From the NCBI RefSeq assembly GCF_021390675.1, contig NZ_JAJEJV010000004.1, positions 3,658,001-3,722,000 of the forward strand: 64,000 bases of DNA, given 5' to 3'. The DNA comes from Dyella sp. 2HG41-7. Lineage in GTDB: Bacteria; Pseudomonadota; Gammaproteobacteria; Xanthomonadales; Rhodanobacteraceae. This document shows positions 17,542-27,038 of this stretch, piece after piece. The notes under the pieces are model-generated. The model was given only the letters and a program-made list of their open reading frames with translations. It did not search any database and was not told where the DNA came from. A program made the position numbers and the translations under genes. The first letter of the stretch is position 1. Each line of letters opens with the position of its first letter.

Positions 17542-17577
17542 AAGCGATCGCCGCTGCAACCGGCGATCGCTTTTTTA
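17542..17577 (+). terminator. Intrinsic terminator after the Spy/CpxP-like gene
   Basis: AAGCGATCGCCG and CGGCGATCGCTT form a 12-bp stem around CTGCAAC, followed by a run of T. Confidence 0.9.
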
Positions 17578-17688
17578 TTGTCTGGACGCGAAATTTCCGC
17601 TTCGTTTCACGATGACGACCGGCGCTGTCACGCGTTTGTCTTGCGCAACGCTTAGCTTTCGTGATGCTGATCACAAAGGGGCACGCTC

Positions 17689-19272
17689 ATGCAGACGGAA
17701 GCCACTGTTGCCAGTACCGCGACATCCACACAGGGTTCCGGACGCGTATTCGGCATTTTATTCTGCGTCATCTTGATGATCGGCGCGGTTTACGCCGGCA
17801 TGCATCTCATCAACGATCTTTCCATCGTGCGTACGCATTCTGCGGCGCCTTTCGTCTTGCTTGGCATCGCGCTATTGATTGCGCTGGGCTTCGAATTCGT
17901 CAACGGTTTTCACGACACCGCCAATGCGGTGGCGACGGTGATTTATACGCATTCGCTGCCCGCGAATCTCGCAGTGATTTGGTCGGGCGTCTTCAACTTT
18001 CTCGGCGTGCTGAACTCATCCGGCGCAGTGGCGTTCACCGTCGTGTCGCTGCTTCCGGTGGAATTGATTCTGCAAGTAGGCAACGACGCGGGCTTCGCGA
18101 TGGTGTTCGCGTTGCTGCTCGCCGCCATCATCTGGAATCTCGGCACCTGGTATTTCGGTTTGCCGAATTCGTCGTCGCATACGTTGATCGGATCGATCAT
18201 CGGCGTAGGTCTGGCCAACCAACTCACCGCCGTGAAGTCAGGCACCAGCGGCGTGGATTGGACGCAAGCAATGGGCGTGCTGCGCGGCTTGATCTTCTCG
18301 CCGATCGCCGGCTTTCTGCTCGCGGGCTTGTTGATGCTGCTGCTGAAATCGTTGGTGAAAATTCCGGCGCTATATCGCGCGCCGGAAGGCAACAAGCCGC
18401 CGCCGTGGCCGATCCGTCTGTTGCTGATTTTGACCTGCACCGGCGTCAGCTTCAGTCACGGCTCCAACGACGGCCAGAAAGGCATGGGCTTGATCATGCT
18501 GATTCTGATCGGCACCGTGCCTACGGCGTATGCGTTAAATGGCGCCGTCTCCGGCAATCAGGTGAGCGCTTTCCACCAAGTGTCGGTGCAAGCTCAACAA
18601 GCGCTGAGCGTGATCGACCATGGCGCCGTGGTGAACGGTAATCCGCGCGACATCGTCACCGCGACGCTGCAACAGCGCAAACTGCAGGCGGACACCGTAC
18701 CTGCGCTTTCGGCGCTCATCGCCGATATCGATCATCAAGTCGCGAACCGCGCATCACTCAGCGCCGTGCCGCAGGATCAGATGAGCAACGTGCGCAACGA
18801 TATTTACCTCGCCAACTCAGCGATACCGCTTGTTCTAGCTCAACCAGGATTACCCCAAGATCAAGCCAGCACGCTCAAGGCGTGGCAAGACATCGGCAAG
18901 AAAGCGACGCAGTTCATTCCGCCGTGGGTGAAGGTGGCCGTAGCGCTCGCGCTGGGCTTGGGCACGATGGTGGGCTGGAAGCGCATCGTGGTGACGGTGG
19001 GCGAACGCATCGGCAAAGAGCATTTGACGTACGCACAAGGCGCCTCCGCCGAATTCGTGGCCATGGGCCTGATTCAAGCCGCCGACATGTATCACCTGCC
19101 CGTCAGCACCACCCATGTGTTGACCTCCGGCGTCGCCGGCACGATGGCGGCGAACGGTTCAGGCTTGCAGTGGGCAACCGTGCGCAATCTGCTGATGGCG
19201 TGGGTGCTGACGCTGCCAGCGTCGATTCTGCTGGCAGGCATTCTGTTCGTAGTGCTCAAGCATCTGTTCTGA
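17689..19272 (+). CDS. pitA: Low-affinity inorganic phosphate transporter, PiT family
   Basis: 527 residues with about ten membrane helices. Both copies of the PiT signature are present: GFEFVNGFHDTANAVATVIY near residue 70 and GVSFSHGSNDGQKGMG near residue 255. A hydrophilic loop of roughly 120 residues separates the two halves, followed by the C-terminal helices with VSTTHVLTSGVAGTM. It moves metal-phosphate with protons across the inner membrane. Stands alone; a hairpin lies about 30 bp past its end. Confidence 0.94.
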   Translation: MQTEATVASTATSTQGSGRVFGILFCVILMIGAVYAGMHLINDLSIVRTHSAAPFVLLGIALLIALGFEFVNGFHDTANAVATVIYTHSLPANLAVIWSGVFNFLGVLNSSGAVAFTVVSLLPVELILQVGNDAGFAMVFALLLAAIIWNLGTWYFGLPNSSSHTLIGSIIGVGLANQLTAVKSGTSGVDWTQAMGVLRGLIFSPIAGFLLAGLLMLLLKSLVKIPALYRAPEGNKPPPWPIRLLLILTCTGVSFSHGSNDGQKGMGLIMLILIGTVPTAYALNGAVSGNQVSAFHQVSVQAQQALSVIDHGAVVNGNPRDIVTATLQQRKLQADTVPALSALIADIDHQVANRASLSAVPQDQMSNVRNDIYLANSAIPLVLAQPGLPQDQASTLKAWQDIGKKATQFIPPWVKVAVALALGLGTMVGWKRIVVTVGERIGKEHLTYAQGASAEFVAMGLIQAADMYHLPVSTTHVLTSGVAGTMAANGSGLQWATVRNLLMAWVLTLPASILLAGILFVVLKHLF

Positions 19273-19302
19273 ATGCTTGAGCCTTTGAATCGTGCAGCGC
19301 GA

Positions 19303-19330
19303 GCAACGTTCGCACAAACGGCGAACGTTG
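19303..19330. terminator. Hairpin after pitA
   Basis: GCAACGTTCGC and GCGAACGTTG form a stem of about 10 bp with a short loop, without a clear T-run. Likely 3' end structure of pitA. Confidence 0.5.
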
Positions 19331-19503
19331 TATTGCCGACACCACGACATCGCTGAACAGACGCAACCTTCCTTGACGTTTCGCAACAGCGCTTTTCACG
19401 CGGCATCTGATGCCATGCGGCTGCGGATCGAATGCGATGCGCCTGCCCGCTGGCAGCTGCGTTGATGGCGGGCAGACCGAAGCTGATCAAGGAGACTGCC
19501 ACT

Positions 19504-20079
19504 ATGCGTAACCTGTCTTATCTGCGCAAATCCCTCGCCACCGGTATCTTGATGGCCTTTACGGCGGCGCCGTTCTGCCTGATGGCACAGAGCGCATCAT
19601 CGCCATCATCCATGCCGCAGCAACAACAGCCGTCGTCGATGCAGCAGCAACAAGCACCATCGTCGATGACGCCGTCGTCGACCTCGGATCAATCGACTTC
19701 CAGCAACAGTTCCAGCAACGAAACGGTTCCGGGCAAAGTCGACGACACCTGGATTACAACCAAGGTGAAGTCCAAATTCGCCGCTGCCAAGGGCATCAAG
19801 GCGTCCGATATCACCGTGAATACCTCCGATGGCGCCGTCACGTTGACCGGCACGGCCACTTCGAAATCGGAGAAGAACCACGCGGTTCGCCTCGCTAAAG
19901 GCGTGAAAGGTGTGAAGACCGTGGACGCGTCGGGCCTGACCGTAGGCAGCTCGTCGAGCAGCTCATCCGGCGGCAGCTCATCGGGTAGCGAGAGCAGCAG
20001 CCCGTCTAGTGGCGCCACCAATCCGTCGGGCGGTAGTACCAATCCTTCGGGTGGCAGCCCTAACCCATCTGGCGGGTAA
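19504..20079 (+). CDS. BON-domain periplasmic protein with low-complexity ends
   Basis: 191 residues. Signal peptide of about 28 residues, then a Gln/Ser/Pro-rich linker, a single BON domain (about 75-145, DITVNTSDGAVTLTGTATS, KGVKGVKTVDAS) and a Ser/Gly tail ending in repeats of the type NPSGGS. BON domains bind phospholipid and are typical of OsmY/Kbp-type stress proteins. The start is set by GGAG at the expected distance. Nothing else in the region suggests a specific partner. Confidence 0.85.
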   Translation: MRNLSYLRKSLATGILMAFTAAPFCLMAQSASSPSSMPQQQQPSSMQQQQAPSSMTPSSTSDQSTSSNSSSNETVPGKVDDTWITTKVKSKFAAAKGIKASDITVNTSDGAVTLTGTATSKSEKNHAVRLAKGVKGVKTVDASGLTVGSSSSSSSGGSSSGSESSSPSSGATNPSGGSTNPSGGSPNPSGG

Positions 20080-20113
20080 TCGCCGCGAATAAGGTTTGAA
20101 ATGGCGGCTAGAC

Positions 20114-20146
20114 CGAGCCGGATGGCGTTCTGCAGCATCCGGCTCG
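20114..20146. terminator. Hairpin between convergent BON and trpS genes
   Basis: CGAGCCGGATG and CATCCGGCTCG form an 11-bp perfect stem with an 11-base loop. No long T-run. Confidence 0.55.
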
Positions 20147-20174
20147 ACGGAGGGTGACTCGCCGCGCGACGCGT

Positions 20175-21548
20175 TTACTCGGCTTTTTCTTGTGCGGCGA
20201 GCATATCGAGTGCCACACGCAGATACGTAATGGCTTCATCCCGCGCCAGATCGCCGGAATAATCCGGCGCCGTGGCGACAGGTTCGCCGTCGAGTTCCAA
20301 CACCAGGGAGTTGGGCAAGGTGTGCACCGTCGCGGCTTCGCCGCCTAGCGTTTTTAAACGCTTCTGCACGGCGCCGGCATCCTTGGGATTTTTGAAGGGC
20401 TTGGACAGCAGCAATTCTTCGCCTTCCGCCGAGAACAGGCGGAAGCGGAAGCTGCCGTCGGTGTCGCGGAAACTCGCAAAGCGCGGCGCCCTCACCGCCT
20501 TGGAAGCCGGCTTGGATTTGCGCGTCGCAACGGGTGCAGATGTCATGCCGCGCAAGCCGATTGCATCGCGCAGCTCGGCAATTTTCGGCGACGCGATCGC
20601 ACGCGCTTTGCGCGCGCCTTCTCGCAGAATCTCTTCGATCTCGGCAGGGCGGGCGATCAGCGTCTCGTAGCGTTCGCGCATCGGCGCGATATCGGTTTCG
20701 ACGCGCTCGAACAAAATCTGCTTGGCTTCGCCCCAACCGATGCCCTCTTCCAACGCAACACGAAATGCTGCGCTTTCGGCTTCGCTGGCGAATGCGCGGA
20801 AAATCGTAAACAACGCCGAGCCTTCCGCATCTTTCGATTCACCCGGCGCACGCGAGTCGGTAACGATGCGAAGAATGGTTTCGCGCAATTGCTTGGCGCC
20901 GCCGGCGAACAACGGAATGGTGTTGTCGTAGCTCTTGGACATCTTACGGCCGTCCAAACCCGGCAACGTCGCCACTTGTTCTTCGATCACCACTTCCGGC
21001 AACACGAAAAATTCGCGGCCATAGATGTGATTGAAACGCTGCGCGATATCGCGCGCCATTTCGATGTGCTGAATCTGATCGCGTCCCACCGGCACCTGTT
21101 GCGCGTTGAACGCGAGAATGTCGGCCGCCATCAGCACCGGATACATATACAAGCCGGCGGTGACGCCTGCATCCGCGTCTTCGCCGGATTCCGTGTTTTT
21201 ATCCACGGCGGCTTTGTACGCGTGCGCGCGATTGAGCAAGCCTTTCGCGGTGACGCAGGTGAGGAACCAGGTGAGTTCCGGAATTTCCGGGATATCCGAC
21301 TGGCGGTAGAACGTTACCTTCTCCGGATCGAGCCCCGCCGCCAGCCACGTGGCGGCGATTTCCAGGCGCGAACGTTCGATGCGGGCCGCGTCGTCGCTCT
21401 TGATCAGCGCGTGATAGTCGGCCATGAAAAAAAACGCATCCACATCGGCGCGACGGCTGGCGGCGATCGCCGGGCGAATCGCGCCGACGTAATTGCCCAG
21501 ATGCGGGGTGCCGGTGGTGGTGATGCCTGTGAGAACGCGGGTTTGCAT
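20175..21548 (-). CDS. trpS: Tryptophanyl-tRNA synthetase with C-terminal extension
   Basis: 457 residues; ordinary TrpRS is about 330. The class I signatures are TTGTPHLGNYVGA (HIGH-type) and GRKMSKSYDNT (KMSKS). The extra 115 residues follow a Lys/Ala/Pro linker (near 345) and contain FASFRDTDGSFRFRLFSAEGEELLLSKPF, which looks like a YegP/DUF1508-type beta domain, then an acidic helix. Such extensions are seen in TrpRS from related bacteria; their task is not known to me. The gene stands alone. Confidence 0.95.
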   Translation of the reverse strand: MQTRVLTGITTTGTPHLGNYVGAIRPAIAASRRADVDAFFFMADYHALIKSDDAARIERSRLEIAATWLAAGLDPEKVTFYRQSDIPEIPELTWFLTCVTAKGLLNRAHAYKAAVDKNTESGEDADAGVTAGLYMYPVLMAADILAFNAQQVPVGRDQIQHIEMARDIAQRFNHIYGREFFVLPEVVIEEQVATLPGLDGRKMSKSYDNTIPLFAGGAKQLRETILRIVTDSRAPGESKDAEGSALFTIFRAFASEAESAAFRVALEEGIGWGEAKQILFERVETDIAPMRERYETLIARPAEIEEILREGARKARAIASPKIAELRDAIGLRGMTSAPVATRKSKPASKAVRAPRFASFRDTDGSFRFRLFSAEGEELLLSKPFKNPKDAGAVQKRLKTLGGEAATVHTLPNSLVLELDGEPVATAPDYSGDLARDEAITYLRVALDMLAAQEKAE

Positions 21549-21620
21549 GCGATGAAATCGGATGGGTGCAAGAATAAGGAATCCGCGTCACGCGCGGGTT
21601 GGATTTCGCAGTGTAAGGAC

Positions 21621-22541
21621 TCAGTCGGGCTCGCGCATCAAGGTGGATTTGCCGAACAACGACTCGACCAACTCCACCGCCAGCTTCGCCGTGGCGTTGC
21701 GCTTATCGTAGGCCGGGTTCAATTCCACGATATCCAGCGAAGCCAAACGACCGGTATCGGCGATCATCTCCATGCACAGCTGGGCTTCGCGATAAGTCGG
21801 ACCGCCGCGCACCGTGGTGCCGACACCGGGGGCGATGGACGGATCGAGAAAATCCACGTCGAAGCTCACATGCAGATGCGTGTTTTCGTCGACGCCATCG
21901 AGCGCCTCTTCCATCGTGCGCTTGATGCCCACTTCGTCGATGTGGCGCATGTCGTAGATGTCCATCTTTGCTTGACGCACCAGACGCTTCTCGCCCTCAT
22001 CCACCGAGCGAATGCCGATCTGGCGAAAGACGTCCGGCGTGACCGATGGCACGTGATCGCCGATTTCCACCAGTTCGCGTGGACCGTTTCCGCACAGACA
22101 CGCCACCGGCATGCCGTGAATGTTGCCGGACGGCGTGACTTGCGAGGTGTTGAAATCGGCATGCGCATCGAGCCACAGCACGCGCAACGTGCGGCCCTGT
22201 TCGCGACAATGACGCGCTACCGCGCTGATCGAACCGATCGCCAAGCAATGATCGCCGCCCAGCATGATCGGCAAGCGTCCGGCCTGCAGTTCGTGATGGA
22301 TCGCGCCGTGCACTGCGGTGTTCCACGAGATCACTTCCGGCAGATGGCGATAACCGTTTTCCGGCGGCTGCCACGGATTCATCGGGCCGTGCAGATTCCC
22401 GCGATCAATCACGTCCAGGCCGCGACGGCGCAACTTCTCCGCCAGCTGCGCCACGCGCAGCGCTTCGGGCCCCATGGAAGCGCCCCGATGCCCCGCACCG
22501 ATGTCAGTCGGCACGCCGACCAGCGCAACCTGCTTTTTCAT
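21621..22541 (-). CDS. rocF: Arginase
   Basis: 306 residues from MKKQVALVGVPTD. The dimanganese ligands are present in GGDHCLAIGSI, WLDAHADFNT and SFDVDFLDPSIAPGVGT. It hydrolyses arginine to ornithine and urea in the cytoplasm. The N-terminal region (DIGAGHRGASMGPEALRVAQL) is like bacterial arginase rather than agmatinase. An open frame continues 27 codons upstream to 22622 but has arginase similarity only from the chosen start. Lies upstream of trpS on the same strand with a 72-bp gap. Confidence 0.94.
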   Translation of the reverse strand: MKKQVALVGVPTDIGAGHRGASMGPEALRVAQLAEKLRRRGLDVIDRGNLHGPMNPWQPPENGYRHLPEVISWNTAVHGAIHHELQAGRLPIMLGGDHCLAIGSISAVARHCREQGRTLRVLWLDAHADFNTSQVTPSGNIHGMPVACLCGNGPRELVEIGDHVPSVTPDVFRQIGIRSVDEGEKRLVRQAKMDIYDMRHIDEVGIKRTMEEALDGVDENTHLHVSFDVDFLDPSIAPGVGTTVRGGPTYREAQLCMEMIADTGRLASLDIVELNPAYDKRNATAKLAVELVESLFGKSTLMREPD

Positions 22542-22702
22542 AGCGTTTTTCTCGTGATGTCTTGCATGGATAGACAAGTGTAGCGGGTCCGCGCGGGGTG
22601 GCCCAACCGGGGAGGCCGGCAACCGATTACGCGCAACCGGCTTCTGCTATAACGGCGAAACAGGGCGAAACGGCGCCATTTCGCGCCATCCAGGGGGACA
22701 AC

Positions 22703-23815
22703 ATGACGTGTTCGGTATGCGGGGCGGAGACTTCCGCCGGCTCAACGGTTTGCCGTTCGTGCGATTTGATCGTCGGAAAGGCCCGCCATCCGGGCGCCAA
22801 TTCGGGCCGGTATACGCCCCGCGCACGCGCGACCGGCACCACCGGGGCCGACGTGTCGCCGATCATCGCAACGATCTGGTTTATCGCGCTGCTGGTCGCA
22901 ACGATCTGGTGCGGCAACCGGCTTTATGGGCAGTCGTCGGACGCCTACCACGTCGGTCTGCAGGGCGGTCACGTCGTCGGCAATTTGTTGTTCGCGGCGT
23001 TGATTGCCGGCGTTTTGCGTTGGCTGGCGAAATTTCATTATGTACGCACGTTTCTCGTCACGTGGACGGTGCTCGTGCCGCTGACGTTTTTCTCCGTGGC
23101 GGTCGACAACCAACGAGAACGCAGTCGCGGCGAGCATGACGCCTTGCTCGCGCTGAACAACATCGCCACCAACAAAACGCCTGCCTCCAGCACGTCCGCC
23201 GCATCCGGCGCGCCGTCGATCGACGGCGGCGAAAAATCGCCGATGCAAATAGCGCTTGAGCAGATGACCCAAAACACGGCCGCCTTCAAGCAGCAAGAGA
23301 AAACGCGCGAGCAGACGCGACGCGATCTTCATATGGAGCTTGTTTTGACGCCGGAACGCTTGGTATCCGCCGAGGGCATCGCGCAAAGCCGAGCTTCGCT
23401 CGCGCAATATCGCACTCTGATCGACGAGCACCGCGCGGCGCTTCTGGCTTTCGAAGATCGGAATCAAGCGACGCTGACGAACATGCCGGCTGCGCTGGAA
23501 GGATTCAAATCATCACGCCTCAACGCCGACCAGGCGTTCGGCCGCTACTTCGACGTGGAAATCCGTTACATCGATACCGCCAACCAAGTGCTCGACGTCG
23601 CGCAACGCGCGGTCGGTCGGTCGTCCATCGATAAAACCGGCGTGCTTCGACTTCCTCAACCGATGCTCGGCCAGATTCAGCAATTGTCGCAAACGGTTCA
23701 CGCGGAAGTCGTCGAAGAAGATGCCGCGCAAAAGAATCTGCAGGTGCTGAACGCGCAGCATCGCGAAGCGATGAATCGTTTGCTGCAGCAAAGCCAGACG
23801 GCGAACGCCCAGTAA
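22703..23815 (+). CDS. Zinc-ribbon inner-membrane protein of unknown function
   Basis: 370 residues; the ATG follows CAGGGGGA. An N-terminal zinc ribbon (C3-x2-C6 and C17-x2-C20) precedes three hydrophobic segments (about 52-70, 85-105, 115-132) and a long soluble C-terminal part with helical, Gln/Glu-rich sequence that may form coiled coil. Topology suggests the ribbon in the cytoplasm and the coiled part in either compartment. I recognise no family beyond the zinc-ribbon. It ends at a strong terminator next to tRNA-Thr. Confidence 0.8.
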   Translation: MTCSVCGAETSAGSTVCRSCDLIVGKARHPGANSGRYTPRARATGTTGADVSPIIATIWFIALLVATIWCGNRLYGQSSDAYHVGLQGGHVVGNLLFAALIAGVLRWLAKFHYVRTFLVTWTVLVPLTFFSVAVDNQRERSRGEHDALLALNNIATNKTPASSTSAASGAPSIDGGEKSPMQIALEQMTQNTAAFKQQEKTREQTRRDLHMELVLTPERLVSAEGIAQSRASLAQYRTLIDEHRAALLAFEDRNQATLTNMPAALEGFKSSRLNADQAFGRYFDVEIRYIDTANQVLDVAQRAVGRSSIDKTGVLRLPQPMLGQIQQLSQTVHAEVVEEDAAQKNLQVLNAQHREAMNRLLQQSQTANAQ

Positions 23816-23840
23816 CGAATCCGTTTTGCAGCAATGCATA

Positions 23841-23870
23841 AAAAAAGCCCGCAGCAATGCGGGCTTTTTT
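23841..23870. terminator. Bidirectional intrinsic terminator between zinc-ribbon gene and tRNA-Thr
   Basis: AAAAAAGCCCGC-AGCAAT-GCGGGCTTTTTT, a 12-bp perfect stem; works for the gene on the plus strand and the tRNA on the minus strand. Confidence 0.92.
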
Positions 23871-23878
23871 GTTGAATC

Positions 23879-23954
23879 TGGTGCCGACAGTCTGACTCGA
23901 ACAGACGACCTACCGCTTACAAGGCGGTTGCTCTACCAACTGAGCTATGCCGGC
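23879..23954 (-). tRNA. tRNA-Thr (anticodon TGT)
   Basis: 76 bases including an encoded CCA. Acceptor GCCGGCA pairs with TGTCGGC (one G-T); D-arm with AGCTCAGTTGGTAGAGC; anticodon arm CCGCC-TTGTAAG-GCGG gives anticodon TGT; T-arm has GTTCGAGTC. Reads on the minus strand and ends at the shared terminator. Confidence 0.95.
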
Positions 23955-23983
23955 GTGGGCCGTCTATTCTAACAGGCTCTCAC

Positions 23984-24706
23984 TCAAAAACAGCCCGTAC
24001 TATGCGACCCGATCCCCGGGTCGTGAATCCGGCTGCGCCAATCGAAATGCTTGCTATCCAGCGGAATCAGATCCAGCCAGTATTCCGGCACGGTTTCGGT
24101 GCGCTCGCTCATCTGCGCCGGGAAGCCAGCGGCGACGATATCGTCGCGGCGTTTGCGCGCGTTGGCCGGATCTTTGAATAGGCCCAACGACACGGTGTTC
24201 TGGTTGTCGCCGGAACCGACGACGAAATAATCCTGGATATTGCGCGCGCCCAGTTGACGAGCCTGCGCCAGCGCGGCGGCATGACTCGGGCTGGGTGGCA
24301 AATACACCCACCAGCCGCGCGATTCCGTAATTTGTTCCTGACGCGCGCGCATGCGCAGCGTCTGCGCGCCGAGTTCGTTGCGCACGATGCGCAAATCTTC
24401 CTGCGTTGCGAACGGTCCCAACGCCATGCAGGTATAGCTCAGCGCATTCGCGTTCGGCGATGCGGGCGTCAATGCGTTCGACGCGGCGACCGCGGGCGAG
24501 GACGCGGAGGTTGCGGCCGACGGTGTGGACGACGCTGCGTGGGCGACGGTGGTGGCAGGCGGCGGTAATTCCGAAAGCAATTTGAGTTTCGGCACGCCCG
24601 GATCATTGGCGAAGCTGCGATGCGCTTCGTTCTGCCCAAGCAGCAGCCACGCGCCGACGGCGATATTCAAAGCAATCAACAGAACAAATAGCAGGCGCAG
24701 AACCAT
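23984..24706 (-). CDS. SPOR-domain membrane protein
   Basis: 240 residues. One N-terminal membrane helix (about 3-22), a Pro/Ala/Ser-rich linker, and a C-terminal SPOR-like repeat (CMALGPFATQEDLRIVRNEL, then SLGLFKDPANARKRRDDIVAAG). SPOR domains bind denuded peptidoglycan at division sites. The ATG is preceded by AGGGGGAA. It lies 26 bp downstream of coaX in the birA-coaX-SPOR operon, an order common in this group. Confidence 0.88.
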   Translation of the reverse strand: MVLRLLFVLLIALNIAVGAWLLLGQNEAHRSFANDPGVPKLKLLSELPPPATTVAHAASSTPSAATSASSPAVAASNALTPASPNANALSYTCMALGPFATQEDLRIVRNELGAQTLRMRARQEQITESRGWWVYLPPSPSHAAALAQARQLGARNIQDYFVVGSGDNQNTVSLGLFKDPANARKRRDDIVAAGFPAQMSERTETVPEYWLDLIPLDSKHFDWRSRIHDPGIGSHSTGCF

Positions 24707-24732
24707 CGGCTTCCCCCTGGACGTCACCGATT

Positions 24733-25491
24733 CTAGGAGGTTGCGCGCAGCGGATGTGAGGCCGACCACACAAGCAGTCCACGCAGCACGCTGTCGGCCG
24801 CCAGCTCGGCAGATACGCCAAGCAACGGCAGCAATGCCGCCGCATCGCCGCCATCCATCAACACACGTTGCGTGCCATTGGGATGCTGCTTGGCGATGTT
24901 TGTGGCGAACCGGTCGATCAGGGCGGCGACCGCATGCCAGCAGCCGGATGCCACGGCGTCGGCCGTGTTGTCGGCGATATCGCGAATGGCGCCCGGATGT
25001 TCGGGACGCACGCGCGCGGTCGCGCCGAGCAAGGATTGCTGCATCAGCCACGGACCGGGCGCGATCAATCCGCCCAGATGCTGGCCGTCGGCGGTCAATG
25101 CATCGAGCGTGAGCGCAGTGCCGATACCGGCAAGTACGCACGGTGCTTTGCCTGTTGCATGCGCGGCGACCATCGCGAGAAAACGATCCACGCCCAGCCG
25201 TTGCGGATCAGCGTATGCGATGCGCACGCCGCACGCTTCGGCCGGCGTGCGCACCCATTCGGCGCGCAGCGCAAACACTTCGAGCGCAACGCGTTCGACG
25301 TGAAGCTCGCGCTGGGTATCCACCACGGAAGCGCCCAACACGCGTTGCGGACGTTCGAGCGCGTTCCATGCCTGCGCCAGCGCGGCGGAGACATCGACGT
25401 CCCACGCCACCGCGCCCTGTGCGATCCATCGATCGCCATCGACCATCGCCCATTTCAGTCGCGTATTGCCCAGATCGAGTAGCAATTTCAT
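24733..25491 (-). CDS. coaX: Type III pantothenate kinase
   Basis: 252 residues. The ATP phosphate motif DLGNTRLKWAMVDG opens the protein; GVDRFLAMVAAH and GIGTALTLDAL are the other conserved blocks of the CoaX actin-like fold. It catalyses the first step of coenzyme A synthesis. Its ATG overlaps the birA stop as ATGA, so translation is coupled. Confidence 0.95.
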   Translation of the reverse strand: MKLLLDLGNTRLKWAMVDGDRWIAQGAVAWDVDVSAALAQAWNALERPQRVLGASVVDTQRELHVERVALEVFALRAEWVRTPAEACGVRIAYADPQRLGVDRFLAMVAAHATGKAPCVLAGIGTALTLDALTADGQHLGGLIAPGPWLMQQSLLGATARVRPEHPGAIRDIADNTADAVASGCWHAVAALIDRFATNIAKQHPNGTQRVLMDGGDAAALLPLLGVSAELAADSVLRGLLVWSASHPLRATS

Positions 25492-26459
25492 GTGCGCCGC
25501 ACCGTGATGTCGGCGCTGTCGATACGTTGCAGGCCGGTTGCCGTTTGCAGTTGCAGCGCGCCGCGCACATCGATGCCCGCGCCCGTGCCATCGAGATCGC
25601 CCGCCGGTCCACTGACGCGCAGCGGCACGCCGTGCAAGGCGTCGTGTTCGGCGTATTCGTCGAGGAACGCTTCGAAGCCGTCGCGCTCGAATTGATTCAG
25701 CCCTTCGACCAGGCTGGCGATCAACGCCGCCGCCGCGCGATTGCGATCGGGCGGTGTTCCCTGGGCGAGCTCAGCCAGATCGCACACCGGTTGACCGGCC
25801 TGCTCGCGCAACGCATCGGTGAGCCGCAGATTGAGGCCGATGCCGATCACCGCCGCGCAGGGACCCTGATATTCGCCACTGAGCTCGACCAGAATGCCGG
25901 CCAGCTTGCCACCGTCGGCCAACACGTCGTTCGGCCACTTCAGGCGCGGGCCGTGAATGCCGAGCGCGTGCAGCGCGCGCAGCACGATCACCCCAGTGGC
26001 GAGCGACAAGCCCGACAACGCGGCGAACCCCGCGTCGAATCGCTTCAGACAGGAGATATAGATGTTCAGTCCAGGCGGCGACAACCAACTGCGCCCGCGT
26101 CGGCCGCGGCCCGCCGTCTGCGTTTCCGCCATCACGATACTGAAATCCGGCGCGCCGCCGCCGCGGCGTTGCAGTTCGCTGGAGGTGGAATCCAGCTCCC
26201 AGTAGAGGTCGAGCGCACCCAGGGACCGACTGACGGCCACAGGCAGGTCGCTGCGGATAAACGCCTCATCCAACATCTGGATCGTCCAGGGCAGCCGGTA
26301 GCCCGCCGCGCCGGCGGATTCGATGGGCACGCCACGGTGACGCAGCGCCTCGATCTGCTTCCAGATCGCCGCGCGGGTAATGCCCGATTCGGCGGCCAGC
26401 CGGGAGCCAGAAAGCGTCTCCCCGGAAGCCAGTGCGGCCAGAAGGTCTTGCGGCTGCAT
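25488..26459 (-). CDS. birA: Biotin-[acetyl-CoA-carboxylase] ligase / biotin repressor
   Basis: 323 residues. The N-terminal winged helix (about 1-65, SGSRLAAESGITRAAIWKQIEALRHRG) marks the bifunctional repressor form. The ligase core has ETQTAGRGRRGRSWLSP, then LKWPNDVLADGGKLAGIL and the C-terminal SH3-like domain. It activates biotin to biotinyl-AMP and attaches it to carboxylases. First gene of a three-gene operon. Confidence 0.95.
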   Translation of the reverse strand: MQPQDLLAALASGETLSGSRLAAESGITRAAIWKQIEALRHRGVPIESAGAAGYRLPWTIQMLDEAFIRSDLPVAVSRSLGALDLYWELDSTSSELQRRGGGAPDFSIVMAETQTAGRGRRGRSWLSPPGLNIYISCLKRFDAGFAALSGLSLATGVIVLRALHALGIHGPRLKWPNDVLADGGKLAGILVELSGEYQGPCAAVIGIGLNLRLTDALREQAGQPVCDLAELAQGTPPDRNRAAAALIASLVEGLNQFERDGFEAFLDEYAEHDALHGVPLRVSGPAGDLDGTGAGIDVRGALQLQTATGLQRIDSADITVRRT

Positions 26460-26662
26460 GGTCTCAGGAATCCAGGAGACAAATGGCCGGCGCGGGCTGC
26501 ATCGGCATGGAAAGGCGGAAATATCGCATCGGGGGATTTTAGGGCCATGCCAACAACGCGGACAGGCCCCAGGCGAGCCCCTACAGCCAGGGCACTGGCA
26601 ACCTGACAGGGATCGTGGGACCATCCGAAGGATAGGCATTATGCCTACGGGGGCTTTACGCC

Positions 26663-27025
26663 ATGCGCGCCACACCATTGCTGCTCGGATGCTTGCTGAG
26701 TTTTGGGGCCATCGCCAATGCGGCGGCCGCAGGCGCTGCTGCAGCCGGAAACAGCGTCAGCGCAGGCTGCACCGGCCATAGCGGCAGCGATCGCAGCAGC
26801 AGTCACGAGACGTCTTCCGCGTCCAACGGGGACAGCGTGAGCGTGCCGCGCACCAACAGCACCTCGTCCGTCCCGTCCACCAACAGTCACGTGTCGAACG
26901 CATCCAACAGCACGATGGATGACAGCCCGGCGCACCTGGGCGGCGCCGACGCCACACCGGACGGTTCGTCGCGTGGAGCTTCTGGACTGAGCTGGCAGTC
27001 TCTGTTGCCCGGTTCGATCCAGTAA
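26663..27025 (+). CDS. Small secreted Ser-rich protein, unknown
   Basis: 120 residues. A signal peptide (MRATPLLLGCLLSFGAIANA) is followed by an Ala-rich run and a Ser/Asn/Thr-rich, repeat-like disordered region with two short Gly-rich patches. No folded domain is evident. Codon use is as in the neighbours and the signal peptide is convincing, so I keep it as a gene; function unknown. Convergent with the PhoQ-like kinase gene 13 bp away. Confidence 0.6.
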   Translation: MRATPLLLGCLLSFGAIANAAAAGAAAAGNSVSAGCTGHSGSDRSSSHETSSASNGDSVSVPRTNSTSSVPSTNSHVSNASNSTMDDSPAHLGGADATPDGSSRGASGLSWQSLLPGSIQ

Positions 27026-27038
27026 TCGGTAATCGCCG

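Noticed and set aside
20889-22583. A 564-codon open frame on the plus strand across trpS and rocF.
   Set aside because: Antisense to two conserved genes; no domain seen.
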